Below, one piece after another: positions 46,173 through 57,559 of a stretch of DNA of 64,000 nt; the stretch's first letter is position 1; the number at the start of each line of letters is the position of its first letter. Below the pieces are notes generated by a model. That model did not search any database and was not told the DNA's origin. It was given only the letters and a program-made list of their open reading frames with translations. The DNA is from Brienomyrus brachyistius (lineage: Eukaryota; Chordata; Actinopteri; Osteoglossiformes; Mormyridae): assembly GCF_023856365.1 (NCBI RefSeq), contig NC_064534.1, positions 11,428,536 through 11,492,535 of the forward strand, written 5' to 3'. The translations under genes were made by a program, and so were the position numbers.

Positions 46173-47481
46173 TAACTCAAACAATGAATGACAAATACAC
46201 TAATTTGGGAAGGCACTGTAGTGTATGTGAAGAAGAAGTCGGTTTGTTCTTACCTGAGGGAGCGGCTTAGCAGGCTTACAGTGAAGTCCTCCAACAAACT
46301 TAAAGTTGGGAAGAAAAGGTCGTGGATACTCGAAATCCCAGTATGTGCGAATCAGCCAGATATCAGCCGTCCCCATTGTCTCACAAACGGTGGTGGGTTT
46401 ACCTTTTGGAAAAAGAACAATCGAGTCAAACTAAACCATCAATAATATTTCATGATGACTTATTATGCAGTATCACTTCAACACTTTCTATGTGTCTGGT
46501 ATTCTAATGGCACTATAGGTATGAAGTAGTATGTTCTTGTAAAATAATAGTACTGTAACTACAGCAGCATAACTGATAAATAACATCCTTTATACAACTG
46601 AAGTCAAGCAACAAATACCAGAGCTTCCTGTTCTTGGAACAATCAGCAAACTCATGTTACGGTGTAAAACACAGGCGGAGCAGACCACAATCCTGCCATA
46701 TACAGGGCTGTGACAGGATTAAAGTAATTCAATTCAGTGCCCCAAATAGTATCTGCTTACTTAAAATTTCACTGTAGAACTTGTCTAAGTCTCTCCATAG
46801 CATCGTAGCAAGTAGATCCTGAGACCAGTAGAAGAGTAAGTTCATCATTCTATCAATAAATCCCATCTGGTCAGTATACTTGCTCATCGCACCCGGTACG
46901 AACGATGGGGGTGCTGGCAGTTGCCCACAGAGCCTTTCCATGACGTTGGCAGCAGAGAAGCGTAGCGTGTACACCAGAGGGATGCCGAGCTTTGCAGCTA
47001 CCAGCTCTCCACATGGATAGATTGGATCAACCAGTATGACTTGGAATTCATCTTTTCTCAAACTCTCCATTAATTGCTCTGACTCCAATAGTCCCTTAAA
47101 TATCTCAAGGAACAGCTTCATTTCTTTGTTTAGTATTAGGTAGAATTCAACAAATATCTCCAAAAGGTTCATGTGTTCCATTTCATACATTGAAAAGTTA
47201 ACAAACTCTTCTAAACAACTGTTCATTTGCTCCACAGAAACTGACGTATTGAATATCTTGTAGCTCCAGGGTGAATCTTCAGTTGGGTCCATTGAAAGGG
47301 AAGCATTAGGAGCCACCACTGTGACTTCATGCCCTCTCTCTACTAGTCTTCCCAGCACAGGTTTCAGGTTAATCCAGTGACTGTATTCAGTATACCAAAC
47401 CAGTATTTTGCTACAATTTGTACTCTGTAGAATACAAATATGGAGAAACAAATAAGCAAGTCCGTAATATATGAACTTCAT
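41045..47481 (-). CDS. UGT2-type UDP-glucuronosyltransferase, gene A of a tandem array
   Basis: An ER-membrane enzyme joining glucuronic acid from UDP-glucuronate to lipophilic substrates. Exons: 46761-47481, 46254-46402, 43573-43704, 42180-42267, 41847-42066, 41045-41327; 1593 nt, 530 aa. The six-exon layout and sizes are those of the UGT2 family (UGT1 genes fuse the first two). Seen: signal peptide 1-23, catalytic His35 (SHWINLK) with partner Asp152, the UGT signature spanning exons 4-5 ([30 protein letters not shown]), a C-terminal membrane helix ([20 protein letters not shown]) and the ER-retrieval ending KSKSE. I chose MKFIYYG as start because a signal peptide follows directly; an in-frame ATG 23 codons upstream (47548-47550) is not kept in gene B. 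Residues 111-136 differ strongly from B and C. Residue 241 is Ser instead of Gly because the last base of exon 1 changed. Confidence 0.95.
41418..41750 (+). repeat. SINE in intron 5 of UGT gene A
   Basis: Near full-length copy, antisense to the gene: head TTAGCACTGTTGGCTCACAC, box-B-like AGGTTCGAGTCTCC, tail GGATAAGCGGTTTGG and GGAT units. Its left edge replaces about 50-60 bp of intron that genes B and C keep, so a deletion accompanied or followed insertion. Confidence 0.85.
42695..43472 (+). pseudogene. Decayed Tc1/mariner-type transposase element in intron 3 of gene A
   Basis: The plus frame near 42770-43030 reads [44 protein letters not shown] and SGRTC, the N-terminal helix-turn-helix region of a Tc1-like transposase. 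Later blocks (around 43140-43210, [20 protein letters not shown] in other frames) are broken by stops and shifts. The 3' end, GGCCCAATACTTTTGTCCAT followed by GTAGTGTAC, looks like a Tc1-type inverted repeat. It is absent from the same intron of B and C. Confidence 0.75.
44004..44285 (-). mobile_element. Solo-LTR-like element in intron 2 of gene A
   Basis: On the plus strand it starts TGTCACGG and ends GGCATGACA, with the same internal order as the elements at 57262 and 63717 (GGGGTTTAATC, AGGACCAG-, ACAGCTGG-, GGCACACAGGAGGATCGGA). The sense strand is probably minus. It is a diverged, older member of that family. Flanks show an imperfect 4-5 bp repeat (AAAG). Confidence 0.6.
46075..46169. 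repeat. (GT)n-(TA)n microsatellite
   Basis: About 16 bp of GT units, then an uninterrupted TA run from 46096 to 46169, roughly 85 bp 3' of exon 2 of UGT gene A in transcript direction. It is self-complementary and likely polymorphic. Genes B and C lack it. Confidence 0.95.
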
Positions 47482-47541
47482 GATGACAAATGAGAACGTC
47501 TGACTTGAACCCGCACTGTGCCATATTTGTATGAGGATGAA

Positions 47542-47554
47542 TGTAATCATTAAC
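47542..47554 (-). promoter_or_regulatory. HNF1-like site upstream of UGT gene A
   Basis: The minus strand reads GTTAATGATTACA, close to the HNF1 consensus (GTTAATNATTAAC), 61-73 bp before the start codon. Mammalian UGT2B promoters are known to use HNF1 near the start site. Function here is inferred. Confidence 0.5.
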
Positions 47555-47744
47555 TAAAAGGTTGAAACTTTTTAAGTGCCCCACGACACGTCCTTGACAT
47601 ATGATTGATAAGCGAATAGTTTCACCGACCTGCAGGAATCATGGGAAGCGCCGCATTTTATCTGACAAATAAAGTGTATCAAATTAAGCTGTATCTATCT
47701 CCAAGTATAATATATTTTTTTGTAAACCTTATATTTATTTACTT

Positions 47745-47884
47745 TGTTTACCACGTGCCTATTTGTTGCATGTCTTTCTCTCGTCTGCATTGAAAAAAAA
47801 CAAGAGCCACGTCATCTCGTCTCTCTATGTGCCTGTACAGTATATAGCAGAGATGACAATAAAGTTTACTTTGACTTTGACTTT
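47745..47884 (+). mobile_element. LINE 3' end with TTTGAC tail
   Basis: ATGACAATAAAGTTTACTTT followed by repeats of TTTGAC is a microsatellite-type LINE 3' tail. It is severely 5'-truncated. A similar ending closes the larger fragment at 55205-55870. Confidence 0.65.
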
Positions 47885-48213
47885 GATAAGTTAGCCATCT
47901 GTATACCCTTCTGTAATCCAACCAGTAGTCTGTCTCGAACCTGCAAGTGTATCTCTGCCATTCCATGAGGTTCTTGCCGTTTATTCATGAAGCAGAACTT
48001 TCTTTATTCATCAATGTCCCAATCTGGATGCCCTGAAATGGATCTCTTAATTTCACCCAAAATTAATTTTGTGTTACCACAAAATTAAGTCTTCATGTTA
48101 ATGTCTTGTTCCAATTCAACATCCGAACAGCAGTAACAGGCTTAATTAAAGAATAATACAAGAAACGTACCCTTCAGATTGATAGCCTGGTCACAGTTTG
48201 GTGCAATTTCAGT

Positions 48214-48445
48214 ACAACATCCATCTATCCATTGTCCAAACCGCTTATCCTGTTGGGTTGCGGGGAGTCCAGAGTCTATCCTGGAAGCTACGGGCACGAA
48301 CAACCCAGGACAGGGGGCCAGCCCATCACAGGGCACACTCACACACCATTCACTCACACACTCACACCTACGGGCAATTTAGTAACTCCAAACTCCTCAC
48401 ATATATAACCCAGGCAGAGACCACTGCACCATCATGCCGCCCCTT
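48214..48445 (-). repeat. SINE with internal deletion
   Basis: CCATCTATCCATTGTCC tail side, GGCACACTCACACACCATTC core, then a jump to GCAGAGACCACTGCACCATC. About 100 bp of the core is missing compared with the copy at 34651. The copy at 62292 shares the same deletion, so the two descend by segmental duplication. Confidence 0.8.
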
Positions 48446-48989
48446 CAGTACAACATGAACAATATAATTTGTTTATAATTATTAGAATTACAAACACAAT
48501 TCAGAACAGCTGAAAATCAAAGGCAATAGGTCTGTTGATATGCCTGAATGAAAAAACCTAAGATTTATTTGTGTTAAAATTGCACGTTAAAATGAATATA
48601 GGAAATAAATGTATAAATCAAAAATGTAGCATCATAGCAAACATAAGGAGCGTGTTGAACATCTAGTTCATATATGTATTCATTTGTTTCATTGTGCATA
48701 CCTAACCGAAAATGATGCACCGAATACTACACAAATGTTAAATTTAAAAAGCATTAAATTAACAAGAATCCTTTAGAGGAGCTTTGTATTGATTTATGCA
48801 TATTTGCTTCAAGAACCAATTTTAAAGTGTGTTCAGCAGGATGCAATCCTGTTACAATGATGTTACAATACTTTTTAATTGTTAAATAAATGAAATTGAA
48901 ATGTATTTCAAATATTATTTTTAAATAACTATTTTAAATGAATGGGTGATATGGATTTGTTCAGTTTTCAGTTTTCAGCCATTGTTGGT

Positions 48990-49315
48990 GGCAGCATGGT
49001 GGCACAGTGGTTAGCACTGCTGCCTTACAACAATGAGGTTCAGGCTTTGGTCCCAGATCTTTCTGTGTGGAGTTTGCACACTCTCCCCTTTTTCACTGGG
49101 GGGCTCTGGATTCTGTGTGGAGTTTGCACACTCTCCCTGTGTTCACATGGGTTTTTGCGGGGGGCTCCGGTTTCCTCCCACGGTCTGAAAGCATGCAGGT
49201 TAGGTTGATTGGTGTATCTAAATTGGCCCTGTAGTTGTGTGGGTGTGTGCGCCCTGCAGTGTCCCCCCTGGGACCCCAGTTGGGATTCAGCAGTTTCAGA
49301 AAATGGATGGATGGA
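48990..49315 (+). repeat. Second SINE subfamily, copy 1
   Basis: Head GGCAGCATGGTGGCACAGTG and TTAGCACTGCTGCCTTACAAC; a duplicated block TGTGTGGAGTTTGCACACTC occurs twice; the tail AGAAAATGGATGGATGGATG ends it. It differs from the other SINE type in the TTTGGTCCCAGATC spacer and CAGCAGTTTCAG end. Copies at 56623 and 63065 share the internal duplication. Confidence 0.85.
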
Positions 49316-49733
49316 TGAATTTCCAGTCAGCCGTTGAATTCCAATTCAAAGACTAAAACTGAACTGGTGTTTTTCTGGACTTGGAATTGGAATCGACTGC
49401 TGAGCTTCGGCAACAGACTCGGTCTTGTCTTGGACTAGCAGCCTTGTTGGACTCGGTCATGACTCAGACTGGAATTGATAAGGACACGGTTTCAAACTCG
49501 GCTAAGGTGGACTAGAACAAACCACTATCCTAAATCCTTGATAAATAATCTTGGTTTATTTGGATGTGCAATTTGCAGTCATGGCTGATTGCATTTTTAC
49601 ATCTAATGCTCAACAGTGAGCCACACAAATAAAAGGTATTCATTACATTCTGCCATTTCAAAACAGTACCATTTAGAGAAGAGGGACGTTTTGTCACTTA
49701 TGAAATACACAATAAGATGCAAGAATACACAAG

Positions 49734-52700
49734 TCATTCGCTTTTGCTTTTCGTTTTTGGTTTCCTGCAGCACTTCCTGAAGCAGAATCTGCAGGTTTTG
49801 AGGAAGAGGAGGACCGCCAGTGCCACCGTGGTTAGCAGCACGGCCAACACGTCCAGACTGTGGTACTGATACCAGGTCAAGTTGTGTGCCTGCACACGGA
49901 GGTGCTTGGCTCCTTTGTGCCGGATCACAAACTCGATCCAGAATACTGCTTGGTCCAGTGGGGTCATTGGCTGGTCGTGTTGAATCCTTGACAGTCTCAT
50001 TGCATTCGCCTTATACCTGCCCATCACATAAAAAGATCACACATGCCTTTTTGGTTAACTGTGATTAATCAACTTCATTCTGATTCATATAACTACAAAT
50101 AATGTTTCCTTGTAATTTGAAAGTCTTGAAACAATATGGGCTGTGTATGTTAAACTGTGGGGCAGCATGGTGGTGCAGTGGTTAGCACTGTTGCCTCACA
50201 CCACTGGGAACTGGGTTCGAGTCTCCGCCTGGGTCACACGTGTGTGGAGTTCGCATGTTCTCCCCATGTCGTCGTGGGGTTTCCTCCGGGTACTCCGGTT
50301 TCCCCCCACAGTCCAAAAACATGCTGAGGCTAACTGGAGTTGCTAAATTGCCCATAGGTGTGCATGTGAGAGTGAATAGTATGTGAGTGTGCTCTGTGAT
50401 GGGCTGGCCCCCCAATCCTGGGTTGTTCCCTACCCCGTGCCCGTTGCTTCCGGGATAGGCTCCGGACCCCCCGCAACCCAGTAGGATAAGCGGTTTAGAA
50501 AATGGATGGATGGATGTTAAATTGTGATACATTGTATCAGAAAGGAATTGTGCAGCAATAATGGTGATGGATGTTTGTTTCAGCTTGTCATATCTGAAAA
50601 GAATTTTAACCATTGTGTATTGCTTACGATGGGTCATGGATCACGGTCCTGATGGCATCAACGAGATCTTTGGACTGCATGGAGTTAAAATCGAGGATGA
50701 CAGCAGCCCCTTTAGCACGCATGTGGATCATGTTGTCCGGTTGGTCAGCAAACAAGGGGATTCCCACCATGGGTACCCCATGGTAGATAGCTTCATACAC
50801 TCCATTTGTCCCACCATGAGTGATGAAGGCCTTGGTCTTTGGGTGGCCTGGAGACGAAACAGGAGAACTCGCCTGGAGTACATTTACATTTACATTACTC
50901 TTTACATTTTATTGCTTTGTTATGTTATATGGTTTTGGACGTCTCCGTTTAACATCGTACCTAACAGATCATTCTGAGGCATCCAGTCATAAATCTTGGT
51001 GTTTGGGGCCAAATTCTCTGGATGATCTTTGCTGTATCTCCAGAGAACCTGCTCAGTATGATGGTTATACAAAGGCTTTGTTAAGAGAACGGTACACTAC
51101 ACTCAGTCACCAACATCATGCAAGTGGAACACTCTTGAGATGGACCTCAGTACTCTGCCCCTCTGTGGATACTAGGTTGAAGGTTCAACAGCAGGCAGGA
51201 AAATCAGCAGTTTAAAATTCTTTGTCCATCTGGCTTCACAAAGTATCTTGGAAACACTTGAAAATATATTTTTGTCATAGAAGGAAAATATCCATAATTA
51301 TTCTGTGTTCTACTCTTTATTCTATCAGCACTTTCCAGTAAATGTTTTAATATATTCCTTCATTGAAAGACATTTTAATAAATTAATGTGGTGTTTTTGT
51401 ACTCTGCCATCCTAAAGCCTACTCCATCCATCCATCCATCCATCCACCCATCCATCCATCCATCCATCCATCCATTTTCCAAACTGCTTATCCTACTGGG
51501 TCGTGGGGGGTCCGGAGCCTATCCCTGGTGCAATGGGCACGAGGCAGGAAATAACCCAGGACGGGGGGCCAGCCCATCGCAGGGCACACTCACACACCAT
51601 TCACTCACACATGCACACCTATGGGCAATTTAGTAAGTCCAATTAGCCTCAGCATGTTTTTGGACTGTGGGGGGAAACCGGAGTACCCAGAGGAAACCCC
51701 ACACCGACATGGGGAGAACATGCGAACTCCACACACGTGTGACCCAGGCGGAGACTCGAACCCAGTTCCCAGTGGTGTGAGACAACAGTGCTAACCACTG
51801 CACCACCATGCCGCCCCCTAAAGCCTACTGATATATTTATTATTTTTTAAAAGGTTGAAATTGTGCTGTACTTGTGCTTTTACCTACAAGACTTGCTTTT
51901 TCAGGCAGATAGCCTAAAAATATTCCAGCAGTTTGTAAGGAACCAGCAGCGACTTAATCTTATAGACACAAAACTAGATGCCTGACCTTCTGTGGTAACT
52001 GTCCCAGAGCTGTAGCAATCATTTCTCCTTTCTCTTTGGTGAGGTTCTTCACCATTGACCCGAGTGAGAATACAACAATACCATCATCCCCAGAACTCTG
52101 CACAAACTCCTCCATATCCTGAAAGATAAATCGAACATTTACCTGTTGGTTACAAAGAAGCCATTTATCCAGACTGTGTTTCATGTGTATTTTGTGTGAA
52201 CATGTTAATTTTCATAGGCCTCTATATGCATTAATTACACAGTAGCATAATAACTAGCCAAAAATGTAATAACTTATTTCATTATGCGCAGTTATCTTTT
52301 TATTCAAATATTTTATTGCATTATTAGTAAGCTATTACACTGTCGAGTTTTATTACACTAAAAATGGATAAAGAACTACATTATTGACAGTTATTACATC
52401 ACTGGCTACTACGGGCCTAAAATGTCATGTTTAATCATCTGAAATATATGTGCTCTTTTCCAAAACATGATTGTAAGATTTTCTTAACCCTGGATTCCCT
52501 CTTCGATCTTTTCGAAGGGACCAATCAAGGTACTAGTAACTACAATGATAAGGGTAATAGAGATTTGCAAAAATCAATCATTTAAATTTTTTTTTTTTCA
52601 AATATGCTTTATTCATTCCTACATATACATTCTTGTAAGAATAGTTGAGTAGAATGTAGAATGCATTTGCTATTAGTTTAATTTGTACATGCATTTTGTT

Positions 52701-54282
52701 TTTATAACTATTTTGTATTTTCTATCTATAAGTTAAAAATTATTTTGTTGCCAAAACATCCTTAATTTACATTTCTTTATGTTATTTTCCATTCATCCAT
52801 TGCCTCTTTATCCTTATTAATTTAATGTTGTCTGCTGCTTTTGTTATTAAGTTATTGAGTCAGAGCTTATTATTACTCCTTCAGCATCTCTGCTCCCGGT
52901 GTTTAATACTGTAAATTCAAGTTATATGGGCAAATAGACAAGTCAATGTGAAAATAACTTCTTGTACTGATTAAGGATTATAGCCACGATAAGGAAACGC
53001 AGTGGCTGTAGGTAGGAAATACCGTGTATGAAGGGGAAATCGGTTTGTTCTTACCTGAGGGAGCGGCTTAGCAGGCTTACAGTGAAGTCCTCCAACAAAC
53101 TTAAAGTTGGGAAGAAAAGGTCGTGGATACTCGAAATCCCAGTATGTGCGAATCAGCCAGATATCAGCCGTCCCCATTGTCTCACAAAGGGTGGTGGGTT
53201 TCCCTTTTGGAAAAAGAACAATCGAGTCAAACTAAACCATCAATAATATTTCATGATGACGTATTATGCAGTATCGTTTCAACACTTTCTATGTGTCTGG
53301 TGTTCTAATGGCACTATAGGTATGAAGTAGTATGTTCTTGTAAAATAATAGTACTGTAACTACAGCAGCATAACTGATAAATAACATCCTTTATACAATT
53401 GAAGTCAAGCAACAAATACCTGAGCTTCCTGTTCTTGGAACAATCAGCAAACTCATGTTACGGTGTAAAACACAGGCGGAGCAGACCACAATCCTGCCAT
53501 ATACAGGGCTGTGACAGGATTAAAGTAATTCAATTCAGTGCCCCAAATAGTATCTGCTTACCTAAAATTTCACTGTAGAACTTGTCTAAGTCTCTCCATA
53601 GCATCGTAGCAATAAGATCCTGAGACCAGTAGAAGAGTAAGTTCATCATTCTATCAATAAATCCCATCTGGTCAGTATACTTGCTCATCGCACCCGGTAC
53701 GAACGATGGGGGTGCTGGCAGTTGCCCACAGAGCCTTTCCATAACGTTGGCAGCAGAGAAGCGTAGCGTGTACACCAGAGGGATGCCGATCTTTGCAGCT
53801 ACCAGCTCTCCACATGGATACATTGGATCAACCAGTATGACTTGGAATCCATCCTTTCTCAAACTCTCCATTAAATGCTCTGACTCCACTAGCTCATTAC
53901 AAGTCTGAAACATTAACTTCAAGATTTTGTTTACTATTCGGTATAATTTAATGAATATCTCCAAGAGGTTCATGTGCTCCATTTCATACATTGAAAAGCT
54001 AATGAACTCTTCTAAACAACTCTTCATTTGCTCCACAGAAACTGACGTATTGAATATCTTGTAGCTCCAGGGTGAATCTTCAGTTGGGTCCATAGAAAGG
54101 GAAGCATTAGGAGCCACCACTGAGACTTCATGCCCTCTCTCTACTAGTCTTCCCAGCACAGGTTTCAGGTTAATCCAGTGACTGTTTTCGGCATACCACA
54201 CCAAAATTTTGCTACAGTCTGTACTCTGTAATGTACAACTTTGTAGAAACAAATAAGCAAGTCCGTAAAACATGAACTTCAT
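49734..54282 (-). CDS. UGT2-type UDP-glucuronosyltransferase, gene B of a tandem array
   Basis: Exons: 53562-54282, 53055-53203, 51987-52118, 50961-51048, 50628-50847, 49734-50016; 530 aa with all frames open and GT-AG at each intron. His35, Asp152, the UGT signature, membrane helix and KSKSE tail are all kept, so it should be active. Compared with gene A, exons 3-6 give an almost identical protein (one visible change is Glu to Ala in RYKANAM at the start of exon 6). Most changes lie in exon 1. The upstream region lacks about 35 bp that genes A and C share, including an HNF1-like site, so expression may differ. An AATAAA on the minus strand at 49555-49560, 174 nt past the stop, is a likely poly(A) signal. 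Confidence 0.95.
50159..50516 (+). repeat. SINE in intron 5 of UGT gene B, with target-site duplication
   Basis: Full-length copy from GGGCAGCATGGTGGTGCAG to the GGAT tail. TTAAACTGTG before and TTAAATTGTG after look like a 10-bp target duplication with one change. It is antisense to the gene. Confidence 0.9.
51423..51825 (-). repeat. SINE with long CCAT tail in intron 3 of UGT gene B
   Basis: A CCAT run of about 50 bp (51424-51475) forms the tail of a full-length SINE ending in ACCACTGCACCACCATGCCGC at the head side. Direct repeat AAAGCCTACT lies on both flanks (before 51423 and after 51826), a clean target duplication. It is absent from A and C. Confidence 0.9.
52119..53054 (-). other. Intron 2 of UGT gene B
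   Basis: AT-rich DNA largely alignable by eye with intron 2 of gene C. It preserves the empty site TGTCGAGTTTTATTACAC (52342-52359), where gene C carries an LTR-like insertion. No other feature. Confidence 0.7.
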
Positions 54283-55204
54283 GATGACAAATAAGAAAGT
54301 CTGAGTAGAACTGACACTATCTCATATTTGAAATGTTTTAGAGCCCCACCACAGGTCCTTGACGTATGACTGATAAGCGAATAGTTTCACCGAGCTGCAG
54401 GAATCATGGGAAGCGCCGCATTTTATCTGACAAAATGTAGTATTTCAAAATAAGCTGTATAAATTTTACATCTGCACACTCGTCTTTGAAAATCTGCTGT
54501 GAACTTGCAAGTGCAACTCTGCTATTTCATGAGATTCAGCAACAACAAACAATGTACCCTTTGAAAAATATAATGCTTTCTCTCTTTGAAGCTATTGACT
54601 GCATTTTGCAGTACTAACCCAAATTGTAATGATACAGGGTTTTTTTGTAGTCTGAACTATACAGTACAGTTAAATTGTAGCCATACTGCAGTTATGCAGT
54701 TCAGTAAACAACCATGGGTATATTTACTTAGTTACACGGTAAAATGAAAAATTCTGTAGGTTAATAAAACCAAATTCATGTGCTTCTACTCTGCTTACTG
54801 TGATTGTGAATTAAAATAGTTAACTTTTGTACATTTTTTTTGTTAATTTTCAATTGGCTGCTTCTGAATCAAAGTCATTTTGCATTTCACTGAATTACAT
54901 TTAGGCTCCATGTATTCCCACAACCCTGACCAGGATAAGCAGTTAAAAGATGGATGGATGGATTACATTTTACAAATACCTACTAAAAGTGGAGCAGTAA
55001 ATAAGTACATAAAGGGTAAAAATATAGTCAATACAAAAGTATGCTTTGCATCTTTAAACTGTCTCAATTCATAAAAATATGCAAGATAAGCAGAGTTAAT
55101 GTTTAAACACTACTGTAAAGTCAATAAATATATAGGAAGTAAAAACATCAAGATGAAAAGGCAAACCCTGTGTTATAACATGATGTTTAACTATATACAG
55201 TGAC

Positions 55205-55870
55205 TACAGCGCATAGTGAACACAGCTGAGAAGGTCATTGGCACGTCACTCCCCTCCCTGACAGACATATACACCATTCGCCTGCTCCGGAAAGCAACCG
55301 CAATCGCAAGTGATGCCAGTCACCCTGCACACAGACTGTTCAGCCTCCTGCCCTCTGGAAGGAGGTACAGGAGTCTCCGCTCCCGTACCACCAGACTCAC
55401 TAACAGCTTTGTCCACCAAGCCGTCAGGATATTGAACTCCTCTTCTTTCCAGCCCCAGAGTAAACAATTCGGACCCTGTATCCTCTGACTCACAAAAATA
55501 GCAAGACTATCCTCATATATGGAAATTGCACAACCTGCTGCTATTTTTTATTTATTATATTTATTTTTTATCTATCAAGGCTGCTATTGACTTTGCACTG
55601 ACAACTCATTGCTCCCAGACCCTGACTTTAAGTCTCCTCAAGTTCAATTCACATGCACTTTACATGTTGTTCCCTGATTACATACTGCAAAAATTGTTAT
55701 ACACACAGGATACGTTGTTGTTATGTTGTTGTTCTGTGCACTTTATGGTTCGTCCCGTCCTGTATTGTTTGTCTATCGTACTCAAGGGATAGTGAGAAAC
55801 GTAATCTCGATACCTTTATATGGCTAGTACATGTAAAGGAATTGACAATAAAACTCTCTGACTCTGACTG
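55205..55870 (+). mobile_element. LINE fragment: end of ORF2 and 3' UTR
   Basis: The frame reads NTAEKVIGTSLPSLTDIY, RLLRKATAIASD, HPAHRLFSLLPSGRRYRS, TTRLTNSFVHQAVRIL, the usual C-terminal end of a fish non-LTR ORF2. A 3' region with GACAATAAAACTCTCTGACT and a CTGACT-repeat end follows. It is 5'-truncated; target duplications are not evident. Confidence 0.85.
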
Positions 55871-56188
55871 ACTGACTTTCAGAAATCTGAAAAAGCCTGC
55901 ACAGACTTGGCCTTTTTCAATTAACAATACAGTCTTCTTCCATCATATGTCAATATACTTTAGCACTGATTTTTCCGATCCTTATGGATCATGGATCAAC
56001 TATGGTCCATTTTACCACTATCGCTTAGCAATTCTCTATACTCTATAGTAGGCTACACTCACTACACCGTAGTTAGAGCCTTGGTGTGTATCCAATAGCA
56101 CAGCCTTTACTAACAAAGTCTGGTTTTTATTTCAGGGATGGTCTGGATGGAGACTTCTGTATTTACAGAGTGGAAAGCAGGTCACAGG

Positions 56189-56527
56189 GGTGGCATGGTG
56201 GTGCAGTGGTTAGCACTGTTGCCTCACACCTCTGGGACCTGGGTTCGCGTCTCCGCCTGGGTGCGGGGTTTGCATGTTCTCCCCATGTCGTCGTGGGGTT
56301 TCCTCCGGGAACTCCGGTTTCCCCCCAAGGTCCAAAAACATGCTGAGGCTAATTGGACTTGCAAAATTGCCAGTAGGTGTGTGTGAATGGTGTGTGAGTG
56401 TGCCCTGTGATGGGCTGGACCCCCATCCTGGGTTGTTCCCTGCCTCGGGCCCATTGCTTCCGGGATAGGCTCCAGACCCCCTGCGAACCAATAGGATAAG
56501 CGGTTTGGAAAACAGATGGATGGATGA
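56189..56527 (+). repeat. SINE in the B-C spacer
   Basis: GGGTGGCATGGTGGTGCAGT head, GGGTTCGCGTCTCC box-B-like sequence, GGATAAGCGGTTTGG and GGAT tail. A 15-bp stretch of the core around 56258-56264 is shortened. Sense direction is rightward. Confidence 0.85.
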
Positions 56528-56622
56528 AAATGAAATGTATTTCAAATATTATTTTTAAATAACCCATTTTAAATAAATGGGTGATATGGATTTGTTCAGT
56601 TTTCAGTTTGCAGCCATTGTTT

Positions 56623-56998
56623 GGGGCAGCATGTTGGCACAGTGGTTAGCACTCCTGCCTTACAACAATGAGGTTCTGGCTTTGGTCCCAGATCTTTCTG
56701 TGTGGAGTTTGCACACTCTCCCCTTTTTCACTGGGGGCTCTGGATTCTGTGTGGAGTTTGCACACTCTCCCTGTGTTCACATGGGATTTTGCGGGGGGCT
56801 CCGGTTTCCTCCCACGGTCTGATAGCATGCAGGTTAGGTTGATTGGTGTGTCTAAATTGGCCCTGTTGTTGTGTGGGTGTGTGCGCCTTGCAGTGTGCAG
56901 GTTGGTTCCTCGCTGCACCAACTGTTCCCAGGACAGGCTCCAGTCCCCCCTGGGACCCCAGTTGGGATTCAGCAGTTTCAGAAAATGGATGGATGGAT
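56623..56998 (+). repeat. Second SINE subfamily, copy 2
   Basis: Same structure as the copy at 48990, including the duplicated GTGTGGAGTTTGCACACTC block, but it keeps an extra GCAGGTTGGTTCCTC segment that copy 1 has lost. Flanking DNA on both sides is also shared, so it moved as part of the gene duplication. Confidence 0.85.
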
Positions 56999-57261
56999 GA
57001 ATTTCCAGTCAGCCGTCAAATTCCAATTCAAAGACTAAAACTGAACTGGTGTTTTTCTGGACTTGGAATTGGAATCGACTGCTGAGCTTCGGCAACAGAC
57101 TCGGTCTTGTCTTGGACTAGCAGCCTTGTTGGACTCGGTCATGACTCAGACTGGAATTGATAAGGACACGGTTTCAAACTCGGCTAAGGTGGACTAGAAC
57201 AAACCACTATCCTCAATCCTACATAAATGATCTTGGTTTATTTGGATGTATAATTTGCAGT

Positions 57262-57559
57262 TGTCACGGGTCGCTCGCGATCGCTGGGTGAGCGTGCAGG
57301 CAGGCGAATGAGCAGGAACAGGCAAGCAGGCAAAGTACGGGAAAAACGGGGGTTTAATCTGGATCGGGCAGGGCAGTACAGGACAGAAGCACGAACATTG
57401 ACTGACATCAATGACGGACTAGGGGAACAGGTCAGACCAGGACTTAAATACTCAGAGACTAATCAACGTAAGCGGACAAAGCTGGAGACGATCAGGGAAG
57501 CACACGTGGGTAATCAGGGGGCGTGGCACACACGAGGAGCGGACGAGCCGGGCATGACA
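57262..57559 (-). mobile_element. Solo-LTR-like element just 3' of UGT gene C
   Basis: 298 bp bounded on the minus strand by TGTCATGCCC and CCCGTGACA, with a perfect 5-bp direct repeat GCAGT on both sides (57257-57261 and 57560-57564). In minus sense it carries a TATTTAAG TATA-like box (57443-57450) and then an ATTAAA (57353-57358). TG-CA ends, 5-bp duplication and promoter-to-poly(A) order all fit a solo LTR. A MITE is the alternative. Gene B keeps the empty site (49576-49585). Confidence 0.7.

Larger units (their letters stand above)
43705..46253 (-). other. Intron 2 of UGT gene A (2.5 kb)
   Basis: Apart from the LTR-like element and the GT/TA microsatellite, annotated separately, it is AT-rich unique DNA. 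The open frame at 45371-45589 on the minus strand (WNIPTISNGIFHLNW-like region) has no family I recognise and no matching splice context. I do not call it a gene. Confidence 0.55.
47482..49733. other. Intergenic spacer between UGT genes A and B
   Basis: The first 200 bp is the gene A promoter side (conserved with C). Then come a LINE 3' tail (47745-47884), a fragmentary SINE (48214-48445), AT-rich DNA, a second SINE type (48990-49315), and a 400-bp stretch (49320-49733) that leads into gene B exon 6. From about 48115 on, the same order reappears at 62200-63715. Confidence 0.75.

Noticed and set aside
45969..46270. Tyr-Ile-repeat open frames on both strands
   Set aside because: They are translations of the TA microsatellite.
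50159..50260. tRNA gene suggested by the A-box and B-box-like words in SINE heads
   Set aside because: The segment cannot form a full cloverleaf and is followed by the SINE core and tail; it is a tRNA-derived SINE promoter.
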